DNA of 64,000 bases from assembly GCF_000419585.1 (NCBI RefSeq), contig NZ_ATTH01000001.1:208005-272004 (forward strand), written 5' to 3'. This document shows, in pieces, positions 31,540-42,176 of the stretch. How positions within the stretch are numbered: position 1 is the stretch's first letter; each line of letters begins with the position of its first letter. The translations under genes and the position numbers were made by a program. Source of the DNA: Salisaeta longa DSM 21114 (GTDB lineage: Bacteria > Bacteroidota > Rhodothermia > Rhodothermales > Salinibacteraceae). The notes under the pieces were generated by a model, which was given only the letters and a program-made list of their open reading frames with translations, did no database searches and had not been told where the DNA came from.

Positions 31540-34500
31540 TTAGCGTGGCGGCGCGGCCGGCGCCTGTAGCTGTTGCAGCCGCTCGAAATACGCCCGGATG
31601 AGCGCCTCGTAGTCTGGGGCATAGCCGCTTTCTAGCGCACGGATCAGGTCGCGGCGCAGGCGGTCGGTCTGCTCCGCGGGCGAGAGCGCATCGGGCGGGG
31701 TCCGTTCGTAAGTGCCCTCGGCGGTGCGTGCCTTCCGCTGATCGTCGGTGCCTTGCGTGCGCAGCGATTGCTGGGCCTGCAGCAGGCGCGTCAAAATCTG
31801 TTGCTGCCGGTCGTTGAGCCGCCGGCGGTCAACGCGCTGCTGTTGCAGCTCGCGGATGGTCTGCTCCATTTGCTCGGCCACCTTGCCCAGGTCGCCCAGG
31901 GCCTGCTGGGCGTTGGGGCCGGCTTGTTTGCGCAGGGCGTTCAGCTCCTGCTGGATGCGCTCCTGCTGGCGCGCGAGCTGCTTGAGGCGGGCTTGCTGGT
32001 TGGCCGACAGCCGCTTGCCTTGCACGCTGTTCAGAAACTGTTGCATCTGGCGGTTGAGCTGCTGTTGCTGGCCGGCCATCTGCTGGAGTTGCTGCATCAT
32101 CTGCTGCATCGACATACCCCCGCCGCCCTTGCCCTGGCCCTTGTTGAGCTGTTCGAGGACGTCAAGAATAAGCGCGGCCAGCTCGTTCAGGTGCATCATG
32201 GCCGATTTTTGCTCGCTCGTCGCGTTGGGCACGCGGCCCTCGGTGAGGGCTGTGGTGGCGGTTTCCATCGCGCGCAAGGCGTTCGTGGCCCGCGCCTGGA
32301 AAGCACTCGAAATTTGTGGGATGCGCTCGGCCAGGTGTTGCAGCGAGTCGCTGAGCAGCGTCGTGCCCGTCACCAGCCGATTTTGCGCCTGCGCCTTCTC
32401 GCGCAGCGTGGGGCTCTCGCTCACCAACCGGTCAACCGCGTGACGCAGCGCTTCCTGTTGCTGCGACAGCCGCAGGGTATGGTCGAGCGCTGCCAGAAGC
32501 CCCGCCCGATTGATGCGCCGTTGCTTGCCCGACATCTGTTGCTTCATCTGCCGGAGCTGCTGCGTCATCTGTTGCATCTGTTGCTGCAGCTGCTGCTGAC
32601 TCTGCTGGGCCTGCTTAAACTGTCCACGGCGCAACTGTTGGCTGCTCTGCTTCATCTGCCGACTTAGCTTCTGTTGCGCCATGCGCTGTTGGAGCTGCTG
32701 CAGCTGCTTTTTGGGAAGCGCCTTGGATGCAGACGGCTCGGTTAGCTTGCGTAGCTGTTTTTGCAGCGCCTCCAGCTGCTTGCGCGCCCGGTCTTGCTCG
32801 CGGGCCAGGGCGTCGCGTTGTTGCTGCGTAGTTTTCTTTTGGGGAGATGGCGAGCGGCCGGCCGCTTTTTGCTGGGGGGCGGTTGGCTTCTGGCCTGCGT
32901 TTTTCTTGCGCTCGGACGCCTTTTTTCCGCTCGGTTGCTGCTGATTGGCCGTTTCAGAGGGCTGGGGCCGCGCGGCGGCCGCGGAGTCGCCCTGCGCCAG
33001 CTTTTGGGTCTGTTCGGCCAGCTGCTTCTGGAGCTTCGCAATGGCCGCGCTCCGCTTCGCCAGCTCATCGAGCGATTGCTGCGCCTTCAGCCGCTCAAAC
33101 AGCTCCTTCACGCGCTTCAGGCGCTGCTGGTACTGTTCCTCATTAAACGTCATCTGCTCCATCGACTGCATCATCTGCCGCAGGTCCATCTGCTGCATGG
33201 CCTCTTGCAGCTTCTGCAGAGCGCGCTCAAGCTCGGGCGACTTCAGCTCCTCAATCACGCGTTGCAGCTCTTTGTACAGCTTCTGCGTCTCGGGGCTGGT
33301 AAGCTCTCCCTTTTGCATCTGCCGCGTGATCTCTTCCATCTGCTGTTGCAGCTGGTTGGCCTTTTGCTCCAGCGCCTGTTGCTGCTGGGCAATCTGCTCG
33401 GCCTGCCGCTTTGACTGCCACGAGGCTTCGCGGGTGCGCCGGATGGTTTGCTTAAGCTCCTGGGTCTCCTGGCGGAGCTGCTGCGCGTCTTGCTGCATCC
33501 GGTCGATCGTTTGCGTGGCCGCCTGTTGCGTCTTGTCGAGGGCTTCGTACTGCTCGGCCATCGACGGGAGGCGCAGCTGCTGGGTGGCCGTTACGTCGGA
33601 GCGATAGCCGGCCACGGCGTTGTTGTCCCACACCTTGGCGTAGTACGACACGACATCGCCCGGCATGAGATTGAGCCCCGAGGCTTGCGCCATGAGCCAC
33701 GTGTACGACAGCGTCTGATCGCGGCCTGCGGGCGGCGGCGGAAGGGAGATGGAGCGAAAGGCGGAGTCGGGGGTGCCAAAGCGGCGCTCCGAGACGCGAT
33801 AGTACAGGCGCACCCGCGAGAACCCGAAGTCGTCGCGCAGGCGCAGGCGCAGGGTTGGGGCGAGGGCCTCGGTGAGGGCGGCCCGGGCGGTCGGGGCCTC
33901 GAACGTAATCGCGGGCGGCGCGTCGCGCTGTGTGGCCAGCTGGTAGCGAATGGGCGCGGCATTGGCTATGCCCTGCGGACTTTCCAGGCGAAGGCTGTAT
34001 GCCCCGTCGGCGTACAGCGTAAACGATCCGAGGGCCGCGCGGCCGTCGATGGTGAGTGGGCGTTGGGTGCTGTCGGCAAACAAGAGCGTGGCGCGTTCAA
34101 CCGGCGCGCCGCCCACATGGGCACGCACCGTCACCCGGCTACCGGGCAGGGCCGTCACGTCGCCCACATTGGTCGCAAGCGTTTCGGCGGGGAGGCCGGT
34201 GTAGGCCGGCGGCGTTATCACCACGCGCAGGCGCTGCACCAGCGGGCGCGGATGCACCGTCACGCGGTACCAGCGCGTATCCAGCAACGGGTGCCGAATC
34301 CGGTAGCGCAGGTCGGATCGTACGCCGCGCAGCAGGTGGGTGAAGACGCCCGCGGCGTTCGGGGTAAGACGCATCGTTTGTACGGGGGCCGCACCTGGGT
34401 CTACCTGCAAGGAGAGCGCCGCTGGCATGTCACCCGTCGCTTCAATGCGGATCTGCAGCGAGTCGCCTTTTACACGGGTGGCGTCGCCGGGCGAGACGGC

Positions 34501-35109
34501 AAGTTGAAACGGCGCCGGCGGTTGAAAATGAGTGCGCGGCGAAAGCAATCGCCCCGAAGCCCCCAGGAACGTGGTAGGAGCGATCAGGAAGAAGGCGAGG
34601 ACGCCCAGGAGCGGAAGAACGGCATATCGCGAAGCCCGCTGCACCGGCGTAAAGTCGGCCAAGTCCTCAAACGGAACGGCGTCAACGTCGGCGCCCAGCC
34701 GCTGCACAGCGGCTTCCACCATCGGGTCGGGCGCTTCCGTCCGCCGCCCATCCGCCAACTGGAGCACCGTGAGGAGGCGGTCGGACACCTCGGGATAGGC
34801 GTTGCCAATGTGCGCAGCAACGGCGGCATCGTCGGGCTGTGGGAGGACGCCTAGGAGCTGGAGGGTCGGACGCGCGACGTAGGCCAACGCGCCAAGCGCA
34901 GCCGCGCCAAGCAGGCCCATGAGCACGGAGCGAGCGGTGGTGGGTAGCCACAGGCCGGCTTCAACAGCCGTGGCAAGGAGCCAGGCAAGGGCGAGGCCGC
35001 CTACGCACCATACGGCCACCGTGGCAGCCTTTGCAAGGGTGAGGCGCCGCAGCGTGCGACGTACGCGCGTGCGGAGGCGCTCAACCAAACGAATCGACTG
35101 TTCACTCAT
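31540..35109 (-). CDS. Large glutamine-rich membrane protein, DUF4175-like
   Basis: A 1189-residue protein. The N-terminus has two membrane helices (about 25-47 and 57-76) and a third hydrophobic stretch near 165-185 (PLLGVLAFFLIAPTTFLG). A beta-rich region of about 300 residues follows. From about 515 to 1120 it is almost continuous predicted coiled coil, extremely rich in Gln, Lys, Arg and Leu with long QQ/MQQ runs. Size and layout match the DUF4175 family. The function is unknown; a membrane-anchored periplasmic fibrous or tethering role is a guess. The Gln-rich part gives long open frames on the opposite strand, which I treat as shadows. It converges with the DUF2064 gene 10 bp away and diverges from the small lipoprotein. 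Confidence 0.75.
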   Translation of the reverse strand: MSEQSIRLVERLRTRVRRTLRRLTLAKAATVAVWCVGGLALAWLLATAVEAGLWLPTTARSVLMGLLGAAALGALAYVARPTLQLLGVLPQPDDAAVAAHIGNAYPEVSDRLLTVLQLADGRRTEAPDPMVEAAVQRLGADVDAVPFEDLADFTPVQRASRYAVLPLLGVLAFFLIAPTTFLGASGRLLSPRTHFQPPAPFQLAVSPGDATRVKGDSLQIRIEATGDMPAALSLQVDPGAAPVQTMRLTPNAAGVFTHLLRGVRSDLRYRIRHPLLDTRWYRVTVHPRPLVQRLRVVITPPAYTGLPAETLATNVGDVTALPGSRVTVRAHVGGAPVERATLLFADSTQRPLTIDGRAALGSFTLYADGAYSLRLESPQGIANAAPIRYQLATQRDAPPAITFEAPTARAALTEALAPTLRLRLRDDFGFSRVRLYYRVSERRFGTPDSAFRSISLPPPPAGRDQTLSYTWLMAQASGLNLMPGDVVSYYAKVWDNNAVAGYRSDVTATQQLRLPSMAEQYEALDKTQQAATQTIDRMQQDAQQLRQETQELKQTIRRTREASWQSKRQAEQIAQQQQALEQKANQLQQQMEEITRQMQKGELTSPETQKLYKELQRVIEELKSPELERALQKLQEAMQQMDLRQMMQSMEQMTFNEEQYQQRLKRVKELFERLKAQQSLDELAKRSAAIAKLQKQLAEQTQKLAQGDSAAAARPQPSETANQQQPSGKKASERKKNAGQKPTAPQQKAAGRSPSPQKKTTQQQRDALAREQDRARKQLEALQKQLRKLTEPSASKALPKKQLQQLQQRMAQQKLSRQMKQSSQQLRRGQFKQAQQSQQQLQQQMQQMTQQLRQMKQQMSGKQRRINRAGLLAALDHTLRLSQQQEALRHAVDRLVSESPTLREKAQAQNRLVTGTTLLSDSLQHLAERIPQISSAFQARATNALRAMETATTALTEGRVPNATSEQKSAMMHLNELAALILDVLEQLNKGQGKGGGGMSMQQMMQQLQQMAGQQQQLNRQMQQFLNSVQGKRLSANQQARLKQLARQQERIQQELNALRKQAGPNAQQALGDLGKVAEQMEQTIRELQQQRVDRRRLNDRQQQILTRLLQAQQSLRTQGTDDQRKARTAEGTYERTPPDALSPAEQTDRLRRDLIRALESGYAPDYEALIRAYFERLQQLQAPAAPPR

Positions 35110-35335
35110 GATGCGCCCTGTTGGGATAGAAGTCCTGCGTGTCGGTAACCTTTGGTAGCGTGCGGATGTTTCTCTGATCCTTCACGCCGCGGCGCGCGCG
35201 GGCCCCGCCCGTCGTCCATGAAAAAGACCCAAAGACGCGTTCCGCGGCTGAAAAGAAGTTCGTCGCTCCTGATCTTATAGCTTGCGCATTGCACGTGTGG
35301 TGCGCACGATGCATTCGACTAGCCAGCATGTTCTT

Positions 35336-35863
35336 ATGTCGCCTATGCCCATGTCGCGTTTCCTCCCGCTGTGTCTCTTGCTTTTGCTCGTTGGCTGCCG
35401 CACGTACGGCGGGTATGGCACCGAGCAAGAAACGTGGCAACAGATGCAGACGGCCACCGAGCAGTTTGCCACCGATCTGACGCAGGCCAAAGCCGAGCTT
35501 GCGCGCCTGCAGGCCGTTGCCGACACCAGCGCGGCGCTCCAGCCGATGGCCGCGCGCTACGAGCGCACCGTTGCGCTGCACCAGGAGCGCCTCAACCACC
35601 ACCAAACCTGGGTGGAGGAGCTGAAGGGGAGCGATAATTACCGCGCCCTCAACCGCACCTACGGCGCCATCATCACCGAGCAACGCCTGACGACGAAGCA
35701 GTACCAGCGGACGCTGCAGAATGTGCAGGCCGTCGTGCGCGGCGCGTCCCCCGTACCGTCCGACGACGACATCTCGGAAAGCACCTACGCCGATGCGCCC
35801 GTGCACTACCGCCGGGTTGAAAACCAGGGCGTCCTCACGCTCACCGAGGCGCTGTCGCAGTAA
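35336..35863 (+). CDS. Small lipoprotein with helical domain, unknown function
   Basis: A 175-residue protein with a signal peptide and lipobox LVGC (Cys21 from this start). The mature part is mostly helical (about 30-150, heptad-like, with QTATEQFATDLTQAKAELARL), then a short acidic tail. I do not recognise a family. Three ATGs (35336, 35345, 35351) could start it; all leave the signal peptide intact. It is divergent from the DUF4175-like gene and convergent with queF, whose stop lies 12 bp away. An outer-membrane or periplasmic location is expected from the lipobox. Confidence 0.7.
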   Translation: MSPMPMSRFLPLCLLLLLVGCRTYGGYGTEQETWQQMQTATEQFATDLTQAKAELARLQAVADTSAALQPMAARYERTVALHQERLNHHQTWVEELKGSDNYRALNRTYGAIITEQRLTTKQYQRTLQNVQAVVRGASPVPSDDDISESTYADAPVHYRRVENQGVLTLTEALSQ

Positions 35864-35875
35864 CCAGCCGCCGCG

Positions 35876-36361
35876 CTATTGCTCGCGGCTGTCGACGCAG
35901 CACGTGGTGTTAATGCCGCCGCGCACGTTGTACTCCGTGGTGACGACGAGGTGTGCGGGGTTTTCGAGGCGGTCGAGGAGATCCTGAAAAATGATTGCCG
36001 TAATATCCTCTTGCGCTGCCCCGATGTCGCGCCACGAGATGAGGTAGTACTTCAGGCTTTTCAACTCCAGGATCCAGTCGCCCGGCACGTACTCCACGCG
36101 GAGGGTGCCAAAATCGGGGAGCCCGGAAAAGGGGCAGCGCGCCGAAAACTCGCCGGGTTCGGTTTCATAGGTCACGCGCTGCGCCACATCGTGTGCAAAC
36201 GGGATGCGGTCGATACTGTCTTGCCGCGTGTCGGGCGGAAGAAACGGGCGAATGTGGCCTTCGGGTTCGATGCCAAACTGCTTCATGTAGTCGAGCGCGG
36301 CCCGCGTGTGCTCAACGGCGGCCTGCTCAAACGCCTCAACGGAATCGGCGGTGTCACTCAT
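35876..36361 (-). CDS. queF: NADPH-dependent 7-cyano-7-deazaguanine reductase
   Basis: A 161-residue enzyme of the short, single-domain QueF type. The catalytic cysteine is in FSARCPFSGLPDFGTL and the NADPH-binding signature is ELKSLKYYLIS, both diagnostic. It reduces the nitrile preQ0 to the amine preQ1 in queuosine tRNA modification. The ATG at 36361 is preferred over the longer frame because MSDTADSVEAF is a normal start. No other queuosine genes are adjacent. It lies 86 bp downstream of the DNA glycosylase on the same strand. Confidence 0.94.
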   Translation of the reverse strand: MSDTADSVEAFEQAAVEHTRAALDYMKQFGIEPEGHIRPFLPPDTRQDSIDRIPFAHDVAQRVTYETEPGEFSARCPFSGLPDFGTLRVEYVPGDWILELKSLKYYLISWRDIGAAQEDITAIIFQDLLDRLENPAHLVVTTEYNVRGGINTTCCVDSREQ

Positions 36362-36447
36362 GATCGGGCGGAAGTCTGTAGAAGAAGGAGCGCGTCGTAC
36401 GTCGGGCCGGCACACGTGTGCCACAGGCGCCGGGTTGTTCGGGGCTC

Positions 36448-37074
36448 TCAGGCGCGCTGATCGCTCGGCACGCCGGGCGACACGTATGGATGATCGGCGA
36501 TAAAGAAGCGCCAGGGGCGGTTGACGCCTTTCGTGAGGCCAATGCGCGCCGACGTCTCCACCGCCGCGTCGTCCACCGGCTGGCCGGCCGTAAAAAAGAG
36601 CGGAGGCTCGGTAAGGAGCGCCGCGTGGAGGCGGTCGTCGACGGCAAACGCCTGCGTCAGCTTGCCGGGGCCATTGGTTAGCTCTACGGGACGCTTAGCG
36701 GCGGCGCGCCGCTGTTGCATGTGGGCGGCCCCTTCAAGCGGTTCAACAGCGCGGATGAGTACGCCGCCGCCTCGCCCTTCCGGCTCGGTGACCACGTTCA
36801 GGAGCCAGTACATGCCGTAGATGAGGTAAATGTAGGCCGTGCCCGGTGCACGGAAGAGATCGGCCGCGCGGCCTTCGCGTCGCAGCGTGCCCGTTTCTTC
36901 GTCGTACAGGCCCCATCCATGAAAGGCGCGGTCGCCCTCGGTGTAGGCCTCCGTTTCAACGATCCGGCCGACCAGGCGCGTGCCATCGTCGGCGATGCGT
37001 ACCAGATGGCGCCCCAGGAGGTCGCGGGCGACGGTGAGGGTGGAGCGGTCGAAAAAATCGGGCGACAACGCCAT
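36448..37074 (-). CDS. 3-methyladenine DNA glycosylase (AAG/MPG family)
   Basis: A 208-residue protein of the Mpg/AAG family. It has FFDRSTLTVARDLLGRHLVR, then RIVETEAYTEGDRAFHGW with the catalytic Glu and Asp region, then GTAYIYLIYGMYWLLNVVTE, and the late block TNGPGKLTQAF. These are the family's substrate-pocket and DNA-intercalation regions. It removes alkylated purines in base excision repair. The ATG at 37074 is used; a TTG at 37092 is possible. Sequence between it and the upstream atp genes holds a strong terminator, so it probably has its own promoter. Confidence 0.9.
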   Translation of the reverse strand: MALSPDFFDRSTLTVARDLLGRHLVRIADDGTRLVGRIVETEAYTEGDRAFHGWGLYDEETGTLRREGRAADLFRAPGTAYIYLIYGMYWLLNVVTEPEGRGGGVLIRAVEPLEGAAHMQQRRAAAKRPVELTNGPGKLTQAFAVDDRLHAALLTEPPLFFTAGQPVDDAAVETSARIGLTKGVNRPWRFFIADHPYVSPGVPSDQRA

Positions 37075-37094
37075 CGCGAGTGCAGGGAGCAATC

Positions 37095-37134
37095 CAAAAG
37101 AAAGCGCGCCCGGTCCACTGGGGGCCGGGCGCGC
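37095..37134 (-). terminator. Rho-independent terminator of the atpD-atpC operon
   Basis: GCGCGCCCGG (37104-37113) and CCGGGCGCGC (37125-37134) form a perfect 10-bp stem around a ten- to eleven-base loop. On the minus strand it is followed by TTTCTTTTGG. It starts 33 bp after the atpC stop. Confidence 0.85.
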
Positions 37135-37166
37135 AGGCGATACGTGGCAACAGCAAAAGAAAACGG

Positions 37167-37616
37167 TTACCGTGCGGCGCCCACTTGGCCCATCGCCACG
37201 CGCAGCCGGCCGCGGGCACGTTCCAGCGCCGCCTCGGCGCGTTCGCGGTCGATGTCGTCGCTGCTCCCTTGCTGGAGGCGGTCGAGCGCGCGCTTTTCGG
37301 CCGCTTGTGCGCGTTCCACATCAATCTCGGAGGCCAGCTCGACGGCATCAGCAAGCACCGTCACCTTGTTATCCAGCACTTCGAGGAAGCCGCCCGTCGT
37401 TGCAAAGACGATGCGGTCGTCGTGCATGTCGGCGTACTCGTGGGCGTCTTGCGTGCGCACCACCAGCGGCCCTACGCCGAGGGCCGCGATGAGCGGCGCG
37501 TGGTTCTTGAGCACTTCAAAGCTGCCCTCTACGCCGGGCGCGCGCACGCCGCTGGCATGGCCGCGGAAGGCGCGGTCGTCGGGCGTTACGATGTCTACGT
37601 ACAATTCGTCTGCCAT
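37167..37616 (-). CDS. atpC: F1F0 ATP synthase subunit epsilon
   Basis: A 149-residue F1 epsilon subunit. The N-terminal beta-sandwich begins LYVDIVTPDDRAFRG and includes the family block PGVEGSFEVLKNHAPLIAALG. The C-terminal helical hairpin (about 90-149) is longer than minimal and Arg/Ala-rich. Epsilon links the catalytic head to the c-ring and can inhibit rotation in reverse. It follows atpD by 91 bp; the rest of the ATP synthase is not in the window, as in Bacteroidota where atpDC is often separate. Confidence 0.95.
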   Translation of the reverse strand: MADELYVDIVTPDDRAFRGHASGVRAPGVEGSFEVLKNHAPLIAALGVGPLVVRTQDAHEYADMHDDRIVFATTGGFLEVLDNKVTVLADAVELASEIDVERAQAAEKRALDRLQQGSSDDIDRERAEAALERARGRLRVAMGQVGAAR

Positions 37617-37707
37617 GACACACTATCGAAATTGGGGGGACCGGTAGGGCGCTGCGCCTCAGCCGCGAGCCGCGCACAACCGCGCGGCCCGCGAAAGGCA
37701 CCATCCG

Positions 37708-39726
<2,019 letters not shown>

Positions 39727-39819
39727 ATGGACAATCCGGTTGACCGCACCATTCGCGTGATGACGATTGGCGTAGGGCTCGTTAGCCTCGTGATGTATGT
39801 CGTATTTACGCTGATGTAA
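39727..39819 (+). CDS. Candidate 30-residue single-helix membrane micro-protein
   Basis: The frame encodes MDNPVDRTIRVMTIGVGLVS and then a short hydrophobic end, 30 residues in all. After a charged N-terminus of ten residues the rest (about 11-30) is one hydrophobic helix long enough to cross a membrane. It was found by reading the sequence directly. There is no clear Shine-Dalgarno sequence, but that holds for many genes here. It stands alone between atpD and the GroES-like gene. The function is unknown and it may not be expressed; an overlapping 24-codon frame in another phase starts at 39686. Confidence 0.4.
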   Translation: MDNPVDRTIRVMTIGVGLVSLVMYVVFTLM

Positions 39820-39952
39820 TATCGTAGGCGCCAGCGCTAAGGCGTCGTAACTTTAGGGCCAGCCAGGGGGGCAAAGGAATCCATTGGGGAGTGGATGTGG
39901 TACGGTTATGCCTACCGCCACCAAATGAATAGCTTGTCGTACCGCAATCCCT

Positions 39953-40357
39953 ATGGGAGAACTGCTCGTCGTCGGAGATCGCATCCTTATTCAGCCCAGC
40001 GATGGGGAAGAACAAACGTCTGGAGGGCTGGTGCTTCCGGAAACGGTTGCGTTGCAGGACAATGTGCGAAGCGGATATGTGGTGAAGACGGGCCCCGGCT
40101 ATCTGATGCCGAACCCGGAGTACACCGAGGACGATTCGTGGAAGCCTGATGGGAGCATGGTTCGGTACTTGCCGTTGCAGGCGGAGCCTGGTGATTATGC
40201 CTTTTTCTTGCGCGACAAGGCGATTGAACTGCGCTACAACGACCAGGAATACCTGATCGTGTCGCACGGGGCGGTGCTGGCCCTGGTGCGCAATCCGGAA
40301 GAGGAGCCGTCGGATACAACGCTCGACGACCTCGACGATCTGTGGGCTGACGAGTAG
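39953..40357 (+). CDS. GroES-like co-chaperonin family protein
   Basis: A 134-residue protein with a Cpn10 fold. Recognisable parts are VVGDRILIQPSDGEEQTSGGLVLPE, corresponding to the GroES N-terminus and mobile loop region, and the later GDYAFFLRDKAIEL block. It is longer than the usual 95-97 residues because of a mid-protein insertion (PGYLMPNPEYTEDDSWKPDG) and an acidic tail of about 20 residues ending DDLDDLWADE. No groEL is next to it, so it is probably an extra, divergent co-chaperonin rather than the main GroES. Confidence 0.75.
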   Translation: MGELLVVGDRILIQPSDGEEQTSGGLVLPETVALQDNVRSGYVVKTGPGYLMPNPEYTEDDSWKPDGSMVRYLPLQAEPGDYAFFLRDKAIELRYNDQEYLIVSHGAVLALVRNPEEEPSDTTLDDLDDLWADE

Positions 40358-40362
40358 CGGCG

Positions 40363-42174
40363 CTATGAAGGTTGGGCGGAGGGCTGATCCCACCACGGCG
40401 TTTCGTCTTCTTCCGCATGAGGAGGGGGAACGGTAGGCTGCTGGGCCTCGGGGGCGTGCTCCGTGCCTTCGAGGGATGGGAGCGTCGCGCTGTAGAAGAG
40501 GTAGCGCACGTAGCGCGCGAGGGAGAGCGCGGGCAGCGCTTCGCGTCGTGCGAGCACCTTTTGTCGTTCGGTGGATTGCACGCGCTTCTTCTCTTTCGCA
40601 CGCGCGATGCGGCGTTCGATGTCGTCGATGCGGCGCTCAACGTAGCGCTGGAGCCGTCGTTCTTCGGCAGGGGAGAGGCGATCGGGAACCTCGTCCTCAT
40701 ACGCGTGGACCAACGCGGCCCGCCACATCAAGAGGCGTGTACGCGTTGTGTCGCCAATGCGCCGCACGTCACGGAGCCGCTTCGGGGTCGCTTCGGCAGC
40801 CGTTCGTATGTTGGCCGCCTTCAGGCGCACCACAATCTTGTGCGTGATGCCGTCCACCGCGCGTGCCTCGCCAATGAAATGGTGCTTTAGGCGATCGTGC
40901 AGGGCGTTTTGCTGCACGGTTTCCAAACGATCGGCGCGCCGTTCGTCGATGGACGCGCGCACGTCGACCTTTTGGGACTGCAGCGTGTCGATCTCGCGGG
41001 TCAGCGTCTCGCACCGCGCACGTAGCCGTTCGGCTTCTTGCGTGAGGCGCCGGTGACGGCGTACGATGGGCTGCTGGCGGTAGCGCCATCCCACGAGCCA
41101 CACCCACACCGCTGCGCCCCCACCGAGGGCCGCGAGGCCCCCAACGGGCGACATTAGCACGAGGAGCGCGGTGGCAGCGAGCCCCGTAGCCAGGGCCAGC
41201 GGGGCAAGCCAGCGCTCCCAGCCGGTGCGCGGCGGTTGGCGACGCGCGCGCCGCCGGGCGCGCGCAGCCTGCAGCGTCCAGCGGGTCGAGGGTTCAGCAG
41301 ACGATTCAAGCGGGGGCACATCCTCGGGCGGCATGTAGCAGGCGTGCTCCAGCGCCTCAACCGACGGCCGCACGGCCTCAATCGTTCGCAGTTCTGCAAA
41401 CAGGGCCGAGGCGCTCGGATCGTAAAAATCCGCCTCGCGAAACAGCATGTTTTCGCCATTATCGAAGCGTGCCCACAGCGCGGGCCGGTGGCGACACGCC
41501 TGAAGCGCCACGTCGATGACGCGGGCGGCGAAGTGGTCGAGGGTGGCGTCGAAGAGCGCGTCGGTGCGGTCCGGGTGCTGGTAGTTGCGGTGGCCCACCT
41601 CGGCGCTCGACCGCTGCTTCAGCGCGGGCACCCACATCGTGTCGTAATCCACCAGGCGAAGGACGCCCGCGTCGGTCACGAGGATGTTGCCGTGCTGCAG
41701 GTCGCCATGCGCGATGCGGGCTGCGCGCAGCGATTGCACGACGCGCCGCCACGTGCGCCGCAGCGACTCGAGTACATCGGGGGTCTCAAGATGATCGGCG
41801 ACGAATTGGTTCAGCGGTGTGCCGTCAATCCATTCCATTTTGAGTACCGGATACCACGTGCCGTCAACGCGGATGCCCTGCGGCTGAAAATCGATGGGTA
41901 CAAGCGCGTCGGGAGCATGCGCCGCGAGATGATCAGCCAGGGCCGCGTAGCGTTCGTCCAGTGCATCGCCTTCTGCAACGAAGCATTTGGCCGCCCAGGT
42001 GCGCCCCGTGGCGGGGTCGGTGAGCGGAAAGACGGCCGCGAACGCGCCGGTTACGGGTTGGGGGAGGCCGAGGACGTTGGTGCGTGGCTCGGCCGCTTGC
42101 AGGACGGGATCGGCGAAGGCGGTGGCTGGAAACTGCACCGCTTCTTGATAGGCGCTTGGGGTGGGATAGGCCAC
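40363..42174 (-). CDS. Protein kinase-like membrane protein with helix-hairpin-helix (YegI-like)
   Basis: A 603-residue protein. The N-terminal kinase-like domain has the lysine in WAAKCF (Lys63), the catalytic loop HGDLQHGN (156-163, Asp158 and Asn163) and the metal motif DYD (176-178). A basic linker precedes two close membrane helices (about 335-385). A coiled coil (about 390-450) and a helix-hairpin-helix-like segment (GITHKIVVRLKAANI to RRIGDTTRTRLL) follow, then a charged tail. The GTG at 42174 begins 2 bp after the upstream PP2C stop; a TTG at 42186 is an alternative and no nearby ATG fits. Kinase plus PP2C pairing resembles E. coli YegI/YegK and TerY-P-type modules. It probably signals by Ser/Thr phosphorylation; targets are unknown. 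Confidence 0.78.
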   Translation of the reverse strand: MAYPTPSAYQEAVQFPATAFADPVLQAAEPRTNVLGLPQPVTGAFAAVFPLTDPATGRTWAAKCFVAEGDALDERYAALADHLAAHAPDALVPIDFQPQGIRVDGTWYPVLKMEWIDGTPLNQFVADHLETPDVLESLRRTWRRVVQSLRAARIAHGDLQHGNILVTDAGVLRLVDYDTMWVPALKQRSSAEVGHRNYQHPDRTDALFDATLDHFAARVIDVALQACRHRPALWARFDNGENMLFREADFYDPSASALFAELRTIEAVRPSVEALEHACYMPPEDVPPLESSAEPSTRWTLQAARARRRARRQPPRTGWERWLAPLALATGLAATALLVLMSPVGGLAALGGGAAVWVWLVGWRYRQQPIVRRHRRLTQEAERLRARCETLTREIDTLQSQKVDVRASIDERRADRLETVQQNALHDRLKHHFIGEARAVDGITHKIVVRLKAANIRTAAEATPKRLRDVRRIGDTTRTRLLMWRAALVHAYEDEVPDRLSPAEERRLQRYVERRIDDIERRIARAKEKKRVQSTERQKVLARREALPALSLARYVRYLFYSATLPSLEGTEHAPEAQQPTVPPPHAEEDETPWWDQPSAQPS

Positions 42175-42176
42175 GG

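Noticed and set aside
31753-32667. Plus-strand leucine-rich frames in the DUF4175-like gene
   Set aside because: CAG/CTG repeats coding Gln on the minus strand read as Leu/Cys on the plus strand; no start context or domain supports a gene.
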